Assembly: GCF_003362805.1 (NCBI RefSeq)
Contig: NZ_QNQT01000001.1
Coordinates: forward strand, 868,001-932,000
Reading direction: 5' to 3'
DNA length: 64,000 bases
From: Neobacillus piezotolerans
Lineage (GTDB): Bacteria > Bacillota > Bacilli > Bacillales > Cytobacillaceae
Made by a program: the position numbers and the translations under genes. The notes under the pieces are model-generated. The model ran no database searches and was not told where the DNA came from. It worked only from the letters and a program-made list of their open reading frames with translations. Shown piece by piece: positions 44,579 through 52,347 of the stretch (positions are counted from its first letter, which is position 1; the number at the start of each line of letters is the position of its first letter).

Positions 44579-45804
44579 CAAACAGCCTCGGCGGGCTGCT
44601 TGCGCTCGAATTTAAGAGCGACGAGCAGGAAGGAACAGCCTGCGAGCAGCCGTACAACCGAGATGATTGCCATTGCCGAGAACATTCCGAAATGGCTGAG
44701 CAGGTAGACGCCGAACTGCGGTGCGATAAATCCGACAATCGATAATATAAATTGATAGTTCGCCAAATACGTAGAACGGTTTGTTTCTGGGGTTGCCTTT
44801 AGCAGCTGATTGAACAGCAGCAGGTTCGTACCGGACACGAACAGGCCGATCCAGAAGTTGAGCGCGGTCAAGTAGAACAGGTTCGTCGACAGCATCGTCA
44901 AAATTGGCGCTGTCGCCATGCCAGCGGCGGCTATGAACAACACCAGCGTGTTCCCGTGTTTGTCAGCGGCTTTCGCCCACCATTTTACACTTAGGATCTG
45001 GGCGACTTGATTTGTGACTGAGAAAAAACTGAACCAAAGTGCAGTCGCATTCGCTTCGCGGATATGGTAAATGCTGAACAGCGACCAGGCCATTTGCGCA
45101 CCGATGTTAAAAAGGACAGCGCAGATAACGAATGCGAGGAATGGTTTATACCGGAAAACGTCCCAGGAAAATTTCCGTTTGGCCCCTTGTCGTTCTTTTT
45201 CAATGCCAGCCTCTTTAACATCATTGTGCTTGTACAGGTAAAATACTTCCAACAAGGCGAACAGGAAGCCGGCGACAAACAGGATTTGATAGGGGAAGGC
45301 ATCTGACTTGCTGAATTGCTGCAGAAAAATGCCGGTCAGGAATGTCACGATCATCGCCGCGACTGTTGTCCATTGGTTTCTTGTGCTGAAGAATGACCCG
45401 CGCCTTTCCTCGGGTACAAGACCACCGATTAACGTTTGCCACGATAATCCCGAAAGTGCGCCAGGGAAATTTAAAGCAGCAATTAAAAAGACTAGCACCC
45501 ATGGGGCATATGCAGAATCCAAAAATGGAACGAACAAAATCAGCATGAACATCAGCCGAGTGGCGAAGGTTGTATAGACTGCGAAATTCTTTTTGCTTTT
45601 CGACCTGTTCAGCCAGATTGCCCCCGGGATTAGGGCTAGCATCGCCACGATGGAAGGGAGGGATGTGATCAATCCCATCTGGCCATCCGTCGCACCGAGG
45701 ACGCTAATGGCGAACAATGGGATATATCCGTTAACGGCCGTTGTTGAAATAGTTGATGCAAGCCCGTGGTAAAGGCTGAATTTTTCATCTTTTGTATGGT
45801 TCAA
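44578..45804 (-). CDS. Major facilitator superfamily transporter
   Basis: I start this 408-residue protein at TTG 45804 behind AATGGAG. It has twelve hydrophobic helices. Conserved MFS loops are present: LNRSKSKKNFAVYTTFATRL between helices 2 and 3 and KWWAKAADKHGNTLVLFIAA in the second half. The LSGLSWQTLIGGLVPEERRG stretch is typical of a Bacillus subgroup of putative sugar/drug transporters. The substrate is not known. Monocistronic. Confidence 0.92.
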   Translation of the reverse strand: MNHTKDEKFSLYHGLASTISTTAVNGYIPLFAISVLGATDGQMGLITSLPSIVAMLALIPGAIWLNRSKSKKNFAVYTTFATRLMFMLILFVPFLDSAYAPWVLVFLIAALNFPGALSGLSWQTLIGGLVPEERRGSFFSTRNQWTTVAAMIVTFLTGIFLQQFSKSDAFPYQILFVAGFLFALLEVFYLYKHNDVKEAGIEKERQGAKRKFSWDVFRYKPFLAFVICAVLFNIGAQMAWSLFSIYHIREANATALWFSFFSVTNQVAQILSVKWWAKAADKHGNTLVLFIAAAGMATAPILTMLSTNLFYLTALNFWIGLFVSGTNLLLFNQLLKATPETNRSTYLANYQFILSIVGFIAPQFGVYLLSHFGMFSAMAIISVVRLLAGCSFLLVALKFERKQPAEAV

Positions 45805-46042
45805 AGGAAATTCTCCATTCCATTTTTTAGTCACGAAATGGATTGTATATCGGCGGTTTTGCTAAATCAATATCAGCGGTTAAAAACAGTTACATATACA
45901 TACGTTCTCGGCGGAGAACCTGTGAAATTAGGCATATTGTTTGTGAATACTTTGTGTCAAGCCGCGATGGACGTGTTAAGAGTACCATGAAAAGAAAACT
46001 CCTTTTTCGGAAAAAAGGGGTAAATAATTGTTGGAAAAAATG

Positions 46043-46089
46043 AAAAGCTGACCCGAATGATCCGTCATTCAACGGCCATTTGGGTCAGC
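46043..46089 (-). terminator. Terminator of the NADH dehydrogenase gene
   Basis: GCTGACCCGAATG (46047-46059) pairs with CATTTGGGTCAGC (46077-46089). On the minus strand the stem is followed by TTTTCATTTTTT. It lies ~100 bases after the stop codon. I see no gene in the rest of 45805-46191. Confidence 0.75.
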
Positions 46090-46191
46090 ATAAGGGAAGG
46101 AGATTCCAACGCCAAGGGATGAGTTGGGGGATGGCGCCGGATGTATATAACAGGAAGTGGGGAACGGGGGATTCCCTTCATCCAGTACTAC

Positions 46192-47418
46192 CTAATGTTG
46201 TTTTGTTTGAACGCTTAACTGCTCCCTTTTCAGGAGAAGAGTTTGCTTCAGGATCAACGACGGCCCGCCGAGAACGAAAAGATACCTGTTTTCGATGACC
46301 CGCTTCATGATGGCCGCGAACCAGCCTGACATCGTGAAGCTGCCTACCTTCCCGACAGCCGTCCGATCGCCAATCGAAGCGACAGAGCCCTTATGGTGGT
46401 ATTCAAAGGCTTTCAGGTTTTCCCCGCGAATGAGTGCCGTAAGGTTTTTCCCACAAACATCCGCTTCCTGCATCGCAACCTGGGCGGTAGGCGGAAGCGC
46501 GGTTTTTTCATCTTTCATAAACAAGGCGCAATCGCCGATGCAGAAAATGTTTTCTGTTCCTTTTACCAAAAGGTTCTTGTCAACGGGAAGCTTGCCTTTT
46601 ACAAGCGGAAGCCCGAATCTTTCAAGCAGGGAGTTCGCCTTTACGCCACAAGACCAGATAAGTGTCCGGCAAGGGATTTCAAGCCCGTTTTCAAGCTGTA
46701 CGGCATTTTCGGTACAAGATTTGATTTTTGTGGAAGTGAAAATGTCGATATTGTAAGACTCCATGATATGGGATGTATAGGCAATCAATTCATCCCCGAA
46801 GAAAGGAATCAATGATTCCGCAGCCTCAATGCCGATAATTTTCACATTTTCAAAGGGAACACCGTGTTCCTCGCACAGCTTTGGCAGCCCTTCGGCAAGC
46901 TCGCCAAGCATTTCGATGCCTGTAAATCCGCCGCCCGCCACGGCAAATGTAAGCCTCGATGGGTCGTGGTCTTCTTTGTAAAGAGTAAGCTGCTTTGTGA
47001 TTTGGTGATAAATCGCCTTCGAGCTTCTGAAACTGCGAATCCCAAAAGCGTGTTCCTTTATGCCGGGAATGCCGAATGTCGCTACTTCAAAACCAAGGGC
47101 GATGACTAAATAGTCATAGGAAATTTCCTCGCCTGATTCAAGAAAAACAACTTGGGACTCGGCATTGACGTTTGTGACTGTCCCTGTCATAAAGCGGGTT
47201 TTCGAATCGTTGACCAGTTCCGGAATGGATAGGGCAATCTTCCGGTCAGGCGCGGTTCCCACGCCAATTTTGTGGAGCTGTGTCGTAATGTAATGGTAAG
47301 AATGTTTGTTGATTAACGTAACAGTCGCTTCACCTGAGCGAAGCAGCTTCTCAAGTTTTTTTGTTGTGACAAGGCCGCCATAACCGGCGCCAAGAATGAC
47401 GATATGTGGTTTTTTCAT
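46192..47418 (-). CDS. Type II NADH dehydrogenase-like flavoprotein
   Basis: I start this 408-residue protein at ATG 47418. FAD-binding Rossmann motif HIVILGAGYGGLVTTKKLEK at the N-terminus, NAD-binding region TFAVAGGGFTGIEMLGELAE near 165, and the second FAD site NIFCIGDCALF near 295. The C-terminal part (MKRVIENRYLFVLGGPSLIL) is amphipathic and suits peripheral membrane binding. It matches the Bacillus Ndh/YumB/YutJ group, which pass electrons from NADH to menaquinone. Two Rex boxes lie immediately upstream, as for B. subtilis ndh. Confidence 0.93.
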   Translation of the reverse strand: MKKPHIVILGAGYGGLVTTKKLEKLLRSGEATVTLINKHSYHYITTQLHKIGVGTAPDRKIALSIPELVNDSKTRFMTGTVTNVNAESQVVFLESGEEISYDYLVIALGFEVATFGIPGIKEHAFGIRSFRSSKAIYHQITKQLTLYKEDHDPSRLTFAVAGGGFTGIEMLGELAEGLPKLCEEHGVPFENVKIIGIEAAESLIPFFGDELIAYTSHIMESYNIDIFTSTKIKSCTENAVQLENGLEIPCRTLIWSCGVKANSLLERFGLPLVKGKLPVDKNLLVKGTENIFCIGDCALFMKDEKTALPPTAQVAMQEADVCGKNLTALIRGENLKAFEYHHKGSVASIGDRTAVGKVGSFTMSGWFAAIMKRVIENRYLFVLGGPSLILKQTLLLKREQLSVQTKQH

Positions 47419-47437
47419 ATTGGATTCGCCCCTATTT

Positions 47438-47455
47438 TTGTGAAAACATTCACAA
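47438..47455. promoter_or_regulatory. Rex operator 1 upstream of the NADH dehydrogenase
   Basis: TTGTGAAAACATTCACAA, a perfect inverted repeat TTGTGAA-N4-TTCACAA, exactly the Gram-positive Rex consensus. It lies 20 bases before the start codon. Confidence 0.88.
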
Positions 47456-47491
47456 TCTACTTGAAAAATCAAAGAGTTAACCAGTTTATAT

Positions 47492-47509
47492 TTGTGAAAT
47501 TTTTCACAT
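47492..47509. promoter_or_regulatory. Rex operator 2 upstream of the NADH dehydrogenase
   Basis: TTGTGAAATTTTTCACAT matches the Rex consensus at all but the last base. Its centre is 54 bases from the centre of operator 1, about five helical turns, which would allow looping between two Rex dimers. Confidence 0.85.
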
Positions 47510-47639
47510 AATCTTTATGTATATAGATTAAATCATTTTTTAAAATCATGCAAGCTTTTTTAAAAAAATCTAGTCATAGTTTTTTTAAAGTGGGGGATAG
47601 TATTCCCGGAAGTGTATTTTTGGAAAAGGAGAATGGAAG

Positions 47640-48239
47640 ATGAAATTACGAATTACTTTAGCGATACTATTGTGCTGTTTGATCTCATTGCCGCAGCTTT
47701 CAATCCATGGTGGGTCAGCGTTTGCCAAGGCTGAAACTTTCGAGAAGGATTGCACTGCTTGCGAGCATGAAAAACACGGGAAACACGAAAAAGGGGAAGC
47801 CCGCCATCAAAAAGCTGGTATGTTCCGGATTACGGATGAAGAATATATTGCGTGGGCGGAAAAATTCACTCCCGATAAAGTTGCTGAATGGAAGGAAGTT
47901 CTCGGGAAACGGGAGCAACTAAACAAACGCTGGCTAAGTCCTGAAATGAAGGCAAAGCGTGAAGCGCTGCAACAGAAAAAAGAAAACCGTCGCAAGGAAA
48001 TAATGGAGCTTCGGAAGCAATATGAGTCGGGGAAGCTGACAAAAGAAGAGTATATGAAACAAGCCTACGAGAAAATGAGGAGCGGAATGAATTATAGGAT
48101 GAAAGCCCATGCGCTGGCAATCAATCTGAAAATCGCCGTAGAAGAGAATAACTCCCGTCAAGCATCATTGTTTTTGAATGAAATGCTTGCCTTTCTAAAA
48201 GAGCATAACAACCGAATCAAAAAAAAGATGGAATCATGA
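47640..48239 (+). CDS. Secreted His/Glu-rich helical protein of unknown function
   Basis: This 199-residue protein starts at ATG behind AAAAGGAG. Residues 1-30 are a signal peptide (AILLCCLISLPQLSIHGGSA). A CTAC pair and a HEKHGKHEKGEARHQ stretch follow, then ~140 residues of charged helix (Lys/Glu-rich, LQQKKENRRKEIMELRKQYE). The layout is reminiscent of CpxP/Spy-like helical periplasmic proteins or metal binders, but I do not recognise a family. Monocistronic, divergent from the NADH dehydrogenase gene. Confidence 0.72.
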   Translation: MKLRITLAILLCCLISLPQLSIHGGSAFAKAETFEKDCTACEHEKHGKHEKGEARHQKAGMFRITDEEYIAWAEKFTPDKVAEWKEVLGKREQLNKRWLSPEMKAKREALQQKKENRRKEIMELRKQYESGKLTKEEYMKQAYEKMRSGMNYRMKAHALAINLKIAVEENNSRQASLFLNEMLAFLKEHNNRIKKKMES

Positions 48240-48240
48240 A

Positions 48241-48270
48241 AGAGGGCGCCGTATCGGCGCCCTCTTTTCA
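48241..48270 (+). terminator. Terminator of the secreted helical protein gene
   Basis: AGAGGGCGCCG pairs with CGGCGCCCTCT around TAT, then TTTT (48241-48268). The 48271-48589 stretch shows no supported gene. Confidence 0.92.
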
Positions 48271-48589
48271 GCAGATACACCCTATAATTGTTGCATCGGG
48301 TTTTTATACGGTATACCAGCAACCTGTTTATAAGAATAGCAATCCCTTTCATAACCTCCTGTTGACGGCTCGCAAACTACTTTTCCTGAAAACCTTGGAT
48401 AATCAAATGACGAATACCCGATGCCAGTGGAAAACCTTTGGACACTGTGGCGGCTGCCGCTTCGAATTGAATGTAACGATTTTATAGCAATTCCTCCTAA
48501 TCAAGCAGGCTCTATCTTGAGCCGGCCAGAGATTGGTCCCATGACAACGGCGATTACATATCCTATCATTTTCCCGCTTTTAAAAGGAA

Positions 48590-48630
48590 AAAACCGAAAA
48601 ACTGGATGTTTTTCGGTTTTATTTTTTTAT
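48590..48630. terminator. Terminator of the 48638 gene region
   Basis: AAAACCGAAAAA (48590-48601) pairs with TTTTTCGGTTTT (48609-48620), with T/A tracts on both sides. Confidence 0.8.
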
Positions 48631-48637
48631 AGCCAGA

Positions 48638-48898
48638 TTAGCTGCTCCGTCCGTGCTTTTTATTTTTGTAGTAGGCGTCCAATGTTGCTTTAATGGCACT
48701 TGCCGCCTGGTCTGCCCGTTTATAATCGGCCGCGATTTTCCGGTCCATCGCCGTTACGCGATACAAATCAAGTTCTTTATGGTATTTCAACATGACTAAT
48801 TCTTTTTCGTCAAGGGAAAATACGTGAGTAACATCGGATCCGATATAAGGAACCTCTTTCAATTCCTCGGCCAAATGGCGAAGTTTGGCAATTTCCAT
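48638..48898 (-). CDS. Conserved hypothetical protein
   Basis: This 86-residue soluble protein has an AAAAGGGGCTGGGAG site. A helix (EIAKLRHLAEELKEV) is followed by a beta part (VTHVFSLDEKELVMLKYHKE, LYRVTAMDRKI) and a basic C-terminal helix (ASAIKATLDAYYKNKKHGRS). I do not recognise a family. Orphan gene. Confidence 0.65.
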   Translation of the reverse strand: MEIAKLRHLAEELKEVPYIGSDVTHVFSLDEKELVMLKYHKELDLYRVTAMDRKIAADYKRADQAASAIKATLDAYYKNKKHGRSS

Positions 48899-49107
48899 TT
48901 CTCCCAGCCCCTTTTAATAAACATTCCCAATATCCCTTGGCATACGGTTGGAAACTAGCTCACCATCGGCGGTTCCGTTTGTCCCTACTTTCTATTTTAA
49001 CAGGTCGCGGCAACGGAAAACGGGGCAGGAGTAAATCTTAATAAAATGTAATGTGTTTGTAATGGGGATGAGAAGAGGATATGGTAATGTTTTTCGTTGG
49101 AAAAGGT

Positions 49108-49518
49108 TTAACCTACCTCCTCAATATCTACTAAAATATAATCTTCATAATAGACACGGATTTTTTTCCTTGAAAGGGCTGCTTTTTGGGCAACTGCGGT
49201 ATTCCTGCAAAACAGCGGAATTTCATACTCCCCATTATAAAAAACGATATACGTGAAGTCCTTGTTCAATGGAGGAACGCCATCCTTGATTTCCACGAAC
49301 CTTCCCGTAAAAAAAGTTAGTTCCTCCAATCCTTTTTGTTCCGCCTTTGCCGCGAGGTCAAGATAGCGGAAGCGGACGCTTTCCCTTGATTCTTTTATAA
49401 AAAGGAGAAAGGCGATGAGACCGGCAATCATGGATGAAGCAATCCACTCGTCAGGGAGGGTGGGGTGCAAAAGGCCAAGTGACCAAAACAGGAAGGCAGC
49501 GGCTAAATGATACCTCAT
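49108..49518 (-). CDS. Small membrane protein of unknown function
   Basis: I start this 136-residue protein at ATG 49518 behind AAAGAAGTG. Two N-terminal helices (LAAAFLFWSLGLLH; IASSMIAGLIAFLLFI) precede a soluble domain with beta strands (FVEIKDGVPPLNKDFTYIVF, KKIRVYYEDYILVDIEEV) that resembles an OB- or SH3-like barrel. The product ends in an acidic tail. No family recognised. Confidence 0.65.
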   Translation of the reverse strand: MRYHLAAAFLFWSLGLLHPTLPDEWIASSMIAGLIAFLLFIKESRESVRFRYLDLAAKAEQKGLEELTFFTGRFVEIKDGVPPLNKDFTYIVFYNGEYEIPLFCRNTAVAQKAALSRKKIRVYYEDYILVDIEEVG

Positions 49519-49616
49519 CCTTATCACTTCTTTCCGGCAGAATTAGTTTGTGGCAACTCAGTATTTTGTTTAATTTTCCTTATGCCCTCTGACAGAATGG
49601 CTTGGGAAAACAAAAG

Positions 49617-49643
49617 GCTGCCTTGAAAGTCATCAGGCAGCCG
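49617..49643 (-). terminator. Strong hairpin, apparent terminator with no gene
   Basis: GGCTGCCT (49617-49624) pairs with AGGCAGCC (49636-49643); on the minus strand TTTTGTTTTCC follows. No minus-strand gene ends just upstream of it, so it may be a relic or belong to a small RNA. The rest of 49519-49868 is AT-rich and shows no gene. Confidence 0.5.
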
Positions 49644-49868
49644 CATTCGATGGTACGAACAATTGGATATTATTGATAATTAAGGTTGTTATTTCTAATC
49701 ATATATCATTTTGCCTAATAAGTAAATTTAAATGGCAGAAAATTAAAAATATTTTTAACGTAAAGGTGGCTTCAAGGAATAGGCTGGTTCTTTTACAAGT
49801 GGAAACAATGTGTAACCCTGTCTAAATTGTGGGTATAAACAAAGATACAGCAGCAGGGGGAGAAGAAC

Positions 49869-50594
49869 ATGAAACGAAACCTTATTTTCGCGTCAGCAAT
49901 CCTTTTTGCGGCGGCGGCCATCGCATATGTGTTTTATTCTTATTATGGTGAAGCTGCGAAGGGCAGGACGATCATCATGGCTTTCGGCGATTCACTTACG
50001 TATGGACAAGGCGACCGGAAGGAACAAGGCTATGTTGGCAAGCTCCAAAAAGAGCTGAACAATAGATTTCCGGGGAAGAATTTTTTAATTGAGAACTACG
50101 GCGTTAAAAAAAGAGAATCCGGTGATGTAATCATGGAGCTTGGAAAACCGGGAACCGCTGCCAGTCTGAAAAACGCCGATTGTTTCATTTTGTTTATTGG
50201 GACGAACGATTTAATCAACAGCAATGGTGGAAACCTGAAAAACATTCATCCAAATAAGATTGCAGAAGCAAAGGAAAACTATTTGCGGAATCTCGGGATT
50301 ATCCTCAATACGTTCAAGGCAGCAAATGAAGACGCGCCAATTTTGGTCCTTGGCCTTTATAATCCCTATCCAGAAGGCGGCCAGCGGTTCGAGCCATTGT
50401 TTGACGAATGGAATGACTCAACAATCGGTCTTGTGAAAAAAGATAGAGGCTTAACGTATGTGCCGACGAACGACTTGTTCAAGGGGAAGGATAAACAGAA
50501 GTACTTCAGCGACTCCCTCCATTTGAACAAAAACGGATACCGGCTATTGGAGAAACGTATTTTGGAAAAGTATCCCCAGCCCGGAAACAAATAA
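49869..50594 (+). CDS. SGNH/GDSL-family hydrolase, membrane-anchored
   Basis: This 241-residue protein starts at ATG behind AGGGGGAGAAG. Residues 5-25 form a signal anchor (LIFASAILFAAAAIAYVFY). SGNH blocks: GDSLTYGQG (Ser), ENYGVK (Gly), IGTNDLI (Asn) and DSLHLNKNGY (Asp/His). It is a paralogue of the 40386 protein and of B. subtilis YpmR. The substrate is unknown. No ABC genes follow here, unlike the other copy. Confidence 0.9.
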   Translation: MKRNLIFASAILFAAAAIAYVFYSYYGEAAKGRTIIMAFGDSLTYGQGDRKEQGYVGKLQKELNNRFPGKNFLIENYGVKKRESGDVIMELGKPGTAASLKNADCFILFIGTNDLINSNGGNLKNIHPNKIAEAKENYLRNLGIILNTFKAANEDAPILVLGLYNPYPEGGQRFEPLFDEWNDSTIGLVKKDRGLTYVPTNDLFKGKDKQKYFSDSLHLNKNGYRLLEKRILEKYPQPGNK

Positions 50595-50659
50595 GTGGAT
50601 TCGCGGGAAAATAGAAGTACAATAAAGGTATCACATTGTTATGTACACACTAGGAGAAT

Positions 50660-51232
50660 ATGATGCGAAAAGCAAAACGATATATGGCTGCCATCACTAT
50701 TGCGGCAGTCCTTTTTCTTGTATGGCGGGCAATGGGCTATCCAGGATACAACTATGGAAATGTGCCCATGCCTACGGATCTTCATCCTTCGGTTAGGGAA
50801 AAAGCGGATGAACTCGTTGCGTTGGCGGCGAAAAAGGGAATTAGGATCCAACTGATTGAAGGATTCAGGACGGCTGAGGAGCAGGACCGTCTTTATGCGC
50901 AAGGGAGGACGGAGATTGGCCAAGTTGTCACCTATGCCCGTGGCGGGGAGTCGTACCATAATTATGGCCTTGCAGTCGACTTTGCTTTAACGAAAGAGGA
51001 TGGGTCGCTTATTTGGGATATGGGGCATGATATGAACGGAAATGCCCGGCCCGATTGGGAAGAAGTCGCCACGTTGGCAAAAGGGCTCGGATTCGAATGG
51101 GGCGGCGATTGGGAACAATTTAAAGACTATCCGCATTTGCAGATGTCGTTTGGGCTCTCGATAAGCGACCTGAAAAGGGGAAAAAGGCCTCCGGGGCAGG
51201 CAGTGGCCGGGGAAAACGAAACCAATGGATGA
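50660..51232 (+). CDS. M15-family D,D-/L,D-peptidase (CwlK/VanY-like)
   Basis: This 190-residue protein starts at ATG 50660 (ATGATG; CTAGGAG site). A signal anchor (YMAAITIAAVLFLVW) precedes an LAS-fold zinc peptidase: IEGFRTAEEQDRLYAQG, the SYHNYGLAVDF zinc motif (H and D), catalytic WEEVATLAKGLGFEWGGDW, and DYPHLQ (last His). It cleaves peptidoglycan stem peptides at the cell surface, as CwlK (L-alanyl-D-glutamate) or VanY do. Substrate preference not resolved. Confidence 0.92.
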   Translation: MMRKAKRYMAAITIAAVLFLVWRAMGYPGYNYGNVPMPTDLHPSVREKADELVALAAKKGIRIQLIEGFRTAEEQDRLYAQGRTEIGQVVTYARGGESYHNYGLAVDFALTKEDGSLIWDMGHDMNGNARPDWEEVATLAKGLGFEWGGDWEQFKDYPHLQMSFGLSISDLKRGKRPPGQAVAGENETNG

Positions 51233-51233
51233 A

Positions 51234-51271
51234 AAAACGGCAGTGCATCGTTGCGATACTGCCGTTTTTTC
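51234..51271. terminator. Bidirectional terminator between peptidase and response-regulator genes
   Basis: AAAACGGCAGT pairs with ACTGCCGTTTTTT (51234-51270), with A and T tracts on the two sides. Confidence 0.88.
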
Positions 51272-51652
51272 TTATGTGCTTTTCGTGCTAGCGGCTGGTA
51301 TTCCGAGGCCATCCAGAGCGGTGACCAATCCTTCAAATCCTGGTTTGAGAATAAAGCCGCTTGCCCCCATTTCCCTTGCTTCCCGGGCGAGGCATTCATT
51401 CGAGAAAGTCGACATCATTAGGACCTTCGCTTCCGGATTGATCCGGATAATTTCCTGAAGCGTTTCAAAGCCGTTCAACTGAGGCAGCAAAAATTCAAGC
51501 ATGACAAAATCGGGAGTGCCGGCCCTGTACTTCAGGACGGCTTGTTTGCCGTTGTCCGCTTCGGCCATGACCGTGTAATCTGTTCTGTAGAGTTTCTTTT
51601 TAAGTACGCTACGAATAAAGATGGATCGGTCTGCTACGAGTATTGATTTCAT
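51272..51652 (-). CDS. CheY-like receiver-domain protein with altered phosphoacceptor
   Basis: I start this 126-residue protein at ATG 51652 (GAAGGGG site). It is a single receiver domain without output domain. Aligning with CheY, the acidic pair is VADRS (one Asp lost, AD instead of DD), the phosphoacceptor stretch reads FVMLEFLLPQLNG with Glu in place of the conserved Asp, the Ser/Thr switch (MMSTF) and the KP lysine (LKPG) are kept. A Glu there often mimics the phosphorylated state, so it may be constitutively active or unphosphorylated. No kinase gene is adjacent. Confidence 0.85.
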   Translation of the reverse strand: MKSILVADRSIFIRSVLKKKLYRTDYTVMAEADNGKQAVLKYRAGTPDFVMLEFLLPQLNGFETLQEIIRINPEAKVLMMSTFSNECLAREAREMGASGFILKPGFEGLVTALDGLGIPAASTKST

Positions 51653-52011
51653 TGCTAAGAACCCCTTCGCCATTTTAAAAGGCAAATCAGGAAAGGTTTC
51701 GGGATTTTAAGCGTACTGCAACCCGGCTGCCATGACAATTTCTTGTTTTAGGCCCGTGGCTTTGCGTCTTTTACTTTCGTAAAATTTGCCCTTTCCCAAA
51801 TAGTAGCATTCCTTACTAGGAATATCATGGGACTTTAGTCCCGTTTTAGGGAGTTCAATGGAACGTACATTCGCTTGAGAGTGGGGAATTCCTTGATATA
51901 TCAGGAGTCAGGGATTGTAAAGATTTTGTAGGGCCGGTTGGGAAAATCAAAATTTGCTCCATTTTCGGATATTGTGGCGAAACCTGCCCATTCACCTGTC
52001 AGTTAAGCGAG
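51653..52011. other. Intergenic, no gene seen
   Basis: No open frame with a ribosome site. A short hairpin GGGACTTTAGTCCC lies near 51830-51843. Confidence 0.45.
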
Positions 52012-52041
52012 AAAAAAACCGCCCGGAATGCCCAGGGCGGC
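52012..52041 (-). terminator. Terminator of csbD
   Basis: CCGCCC (52019-52024) pairs with GGGCGG (52035-52040); on the minus strand TTTTTTT follows the stem. Confidence 0.85.
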
Positions 52042-52055
52042 TTGGTCTATTTATC

Positions 52056-52256
52056 CTATCTTGTTTTGTCTATTATGTTATTAAATTCACTGGCAAGCCG
52101 ATCCTTGGCACGGCCGTATGTTTCTTTCACTTCGCCTTTGCCTTTGTCGATATTGCCTTCAGCTTCGAGTGACTCATTGCCGGATACCTTTCCGGCAGTC
52201 CTTTTGGCTTCACCCTTCAGTTGGTCCCATGCACCTTTTGTTTCGTCTTTATTCAT
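52056..52256 (-). CDS. csbD: CsbD-like general stress protein
   Basis: I start this 66-residue protein at ATG 52256 behind CAAGGAGG. It is the characteristic CsbD sequence: DETKGAWDQLKGEAKRTAGK, then NIDKGKGEVKETYGRAKDRL. It is small, helical and hydrophilic. CsbD is a SigB-controlled protein of unknown biochemical role in stress. A matching SigB-type promoter lies 41 bases upstream. Confidence 0.94.
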   Translation of the reverse strand: MNKDETKGAWDQLKGEAKRTAGKVSGNESLEAEGNIDKGKGEVKETYGRAKDRLASEFNNIIDKTR

Positions 52257-52296
52257 GATTGCAAAACCTCCTTGTTGTACTGTCTCTGTTCTTTTT

Positions 52297-52322
52297 TTAC
52301 CCTGTACAGGCGGCATTGAAAC
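52297..52322 (-). promoter_or_regulatory. SigB-type promoter of csbD
   Basis: Reading the minus strand: GTTTCA (52322-52317), 14-base spacer, GGGTAA (52302-52297), against consensus GTTTAA-N13-15-GGGTAT. Two deviations from consensus. Confidence 0.75.
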
Positions 52323-52347
52323 AAGGAGAAGGTGCCTTGGTTCCCCT

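Noticed and set aside
46295-46815. Plus-strand frames opposite the NADH dehydrogenase
   Set aside because: Both are shadows of a gene with clear FAD and NAD motifs on the minus strand.
48421-48589. Possible small genes in the gap after the secreted helical protein
   Set aside because: Only very short frames without convincing ribosome sites; a 22-codon minus-strand frame near 48580 is too weak to list.
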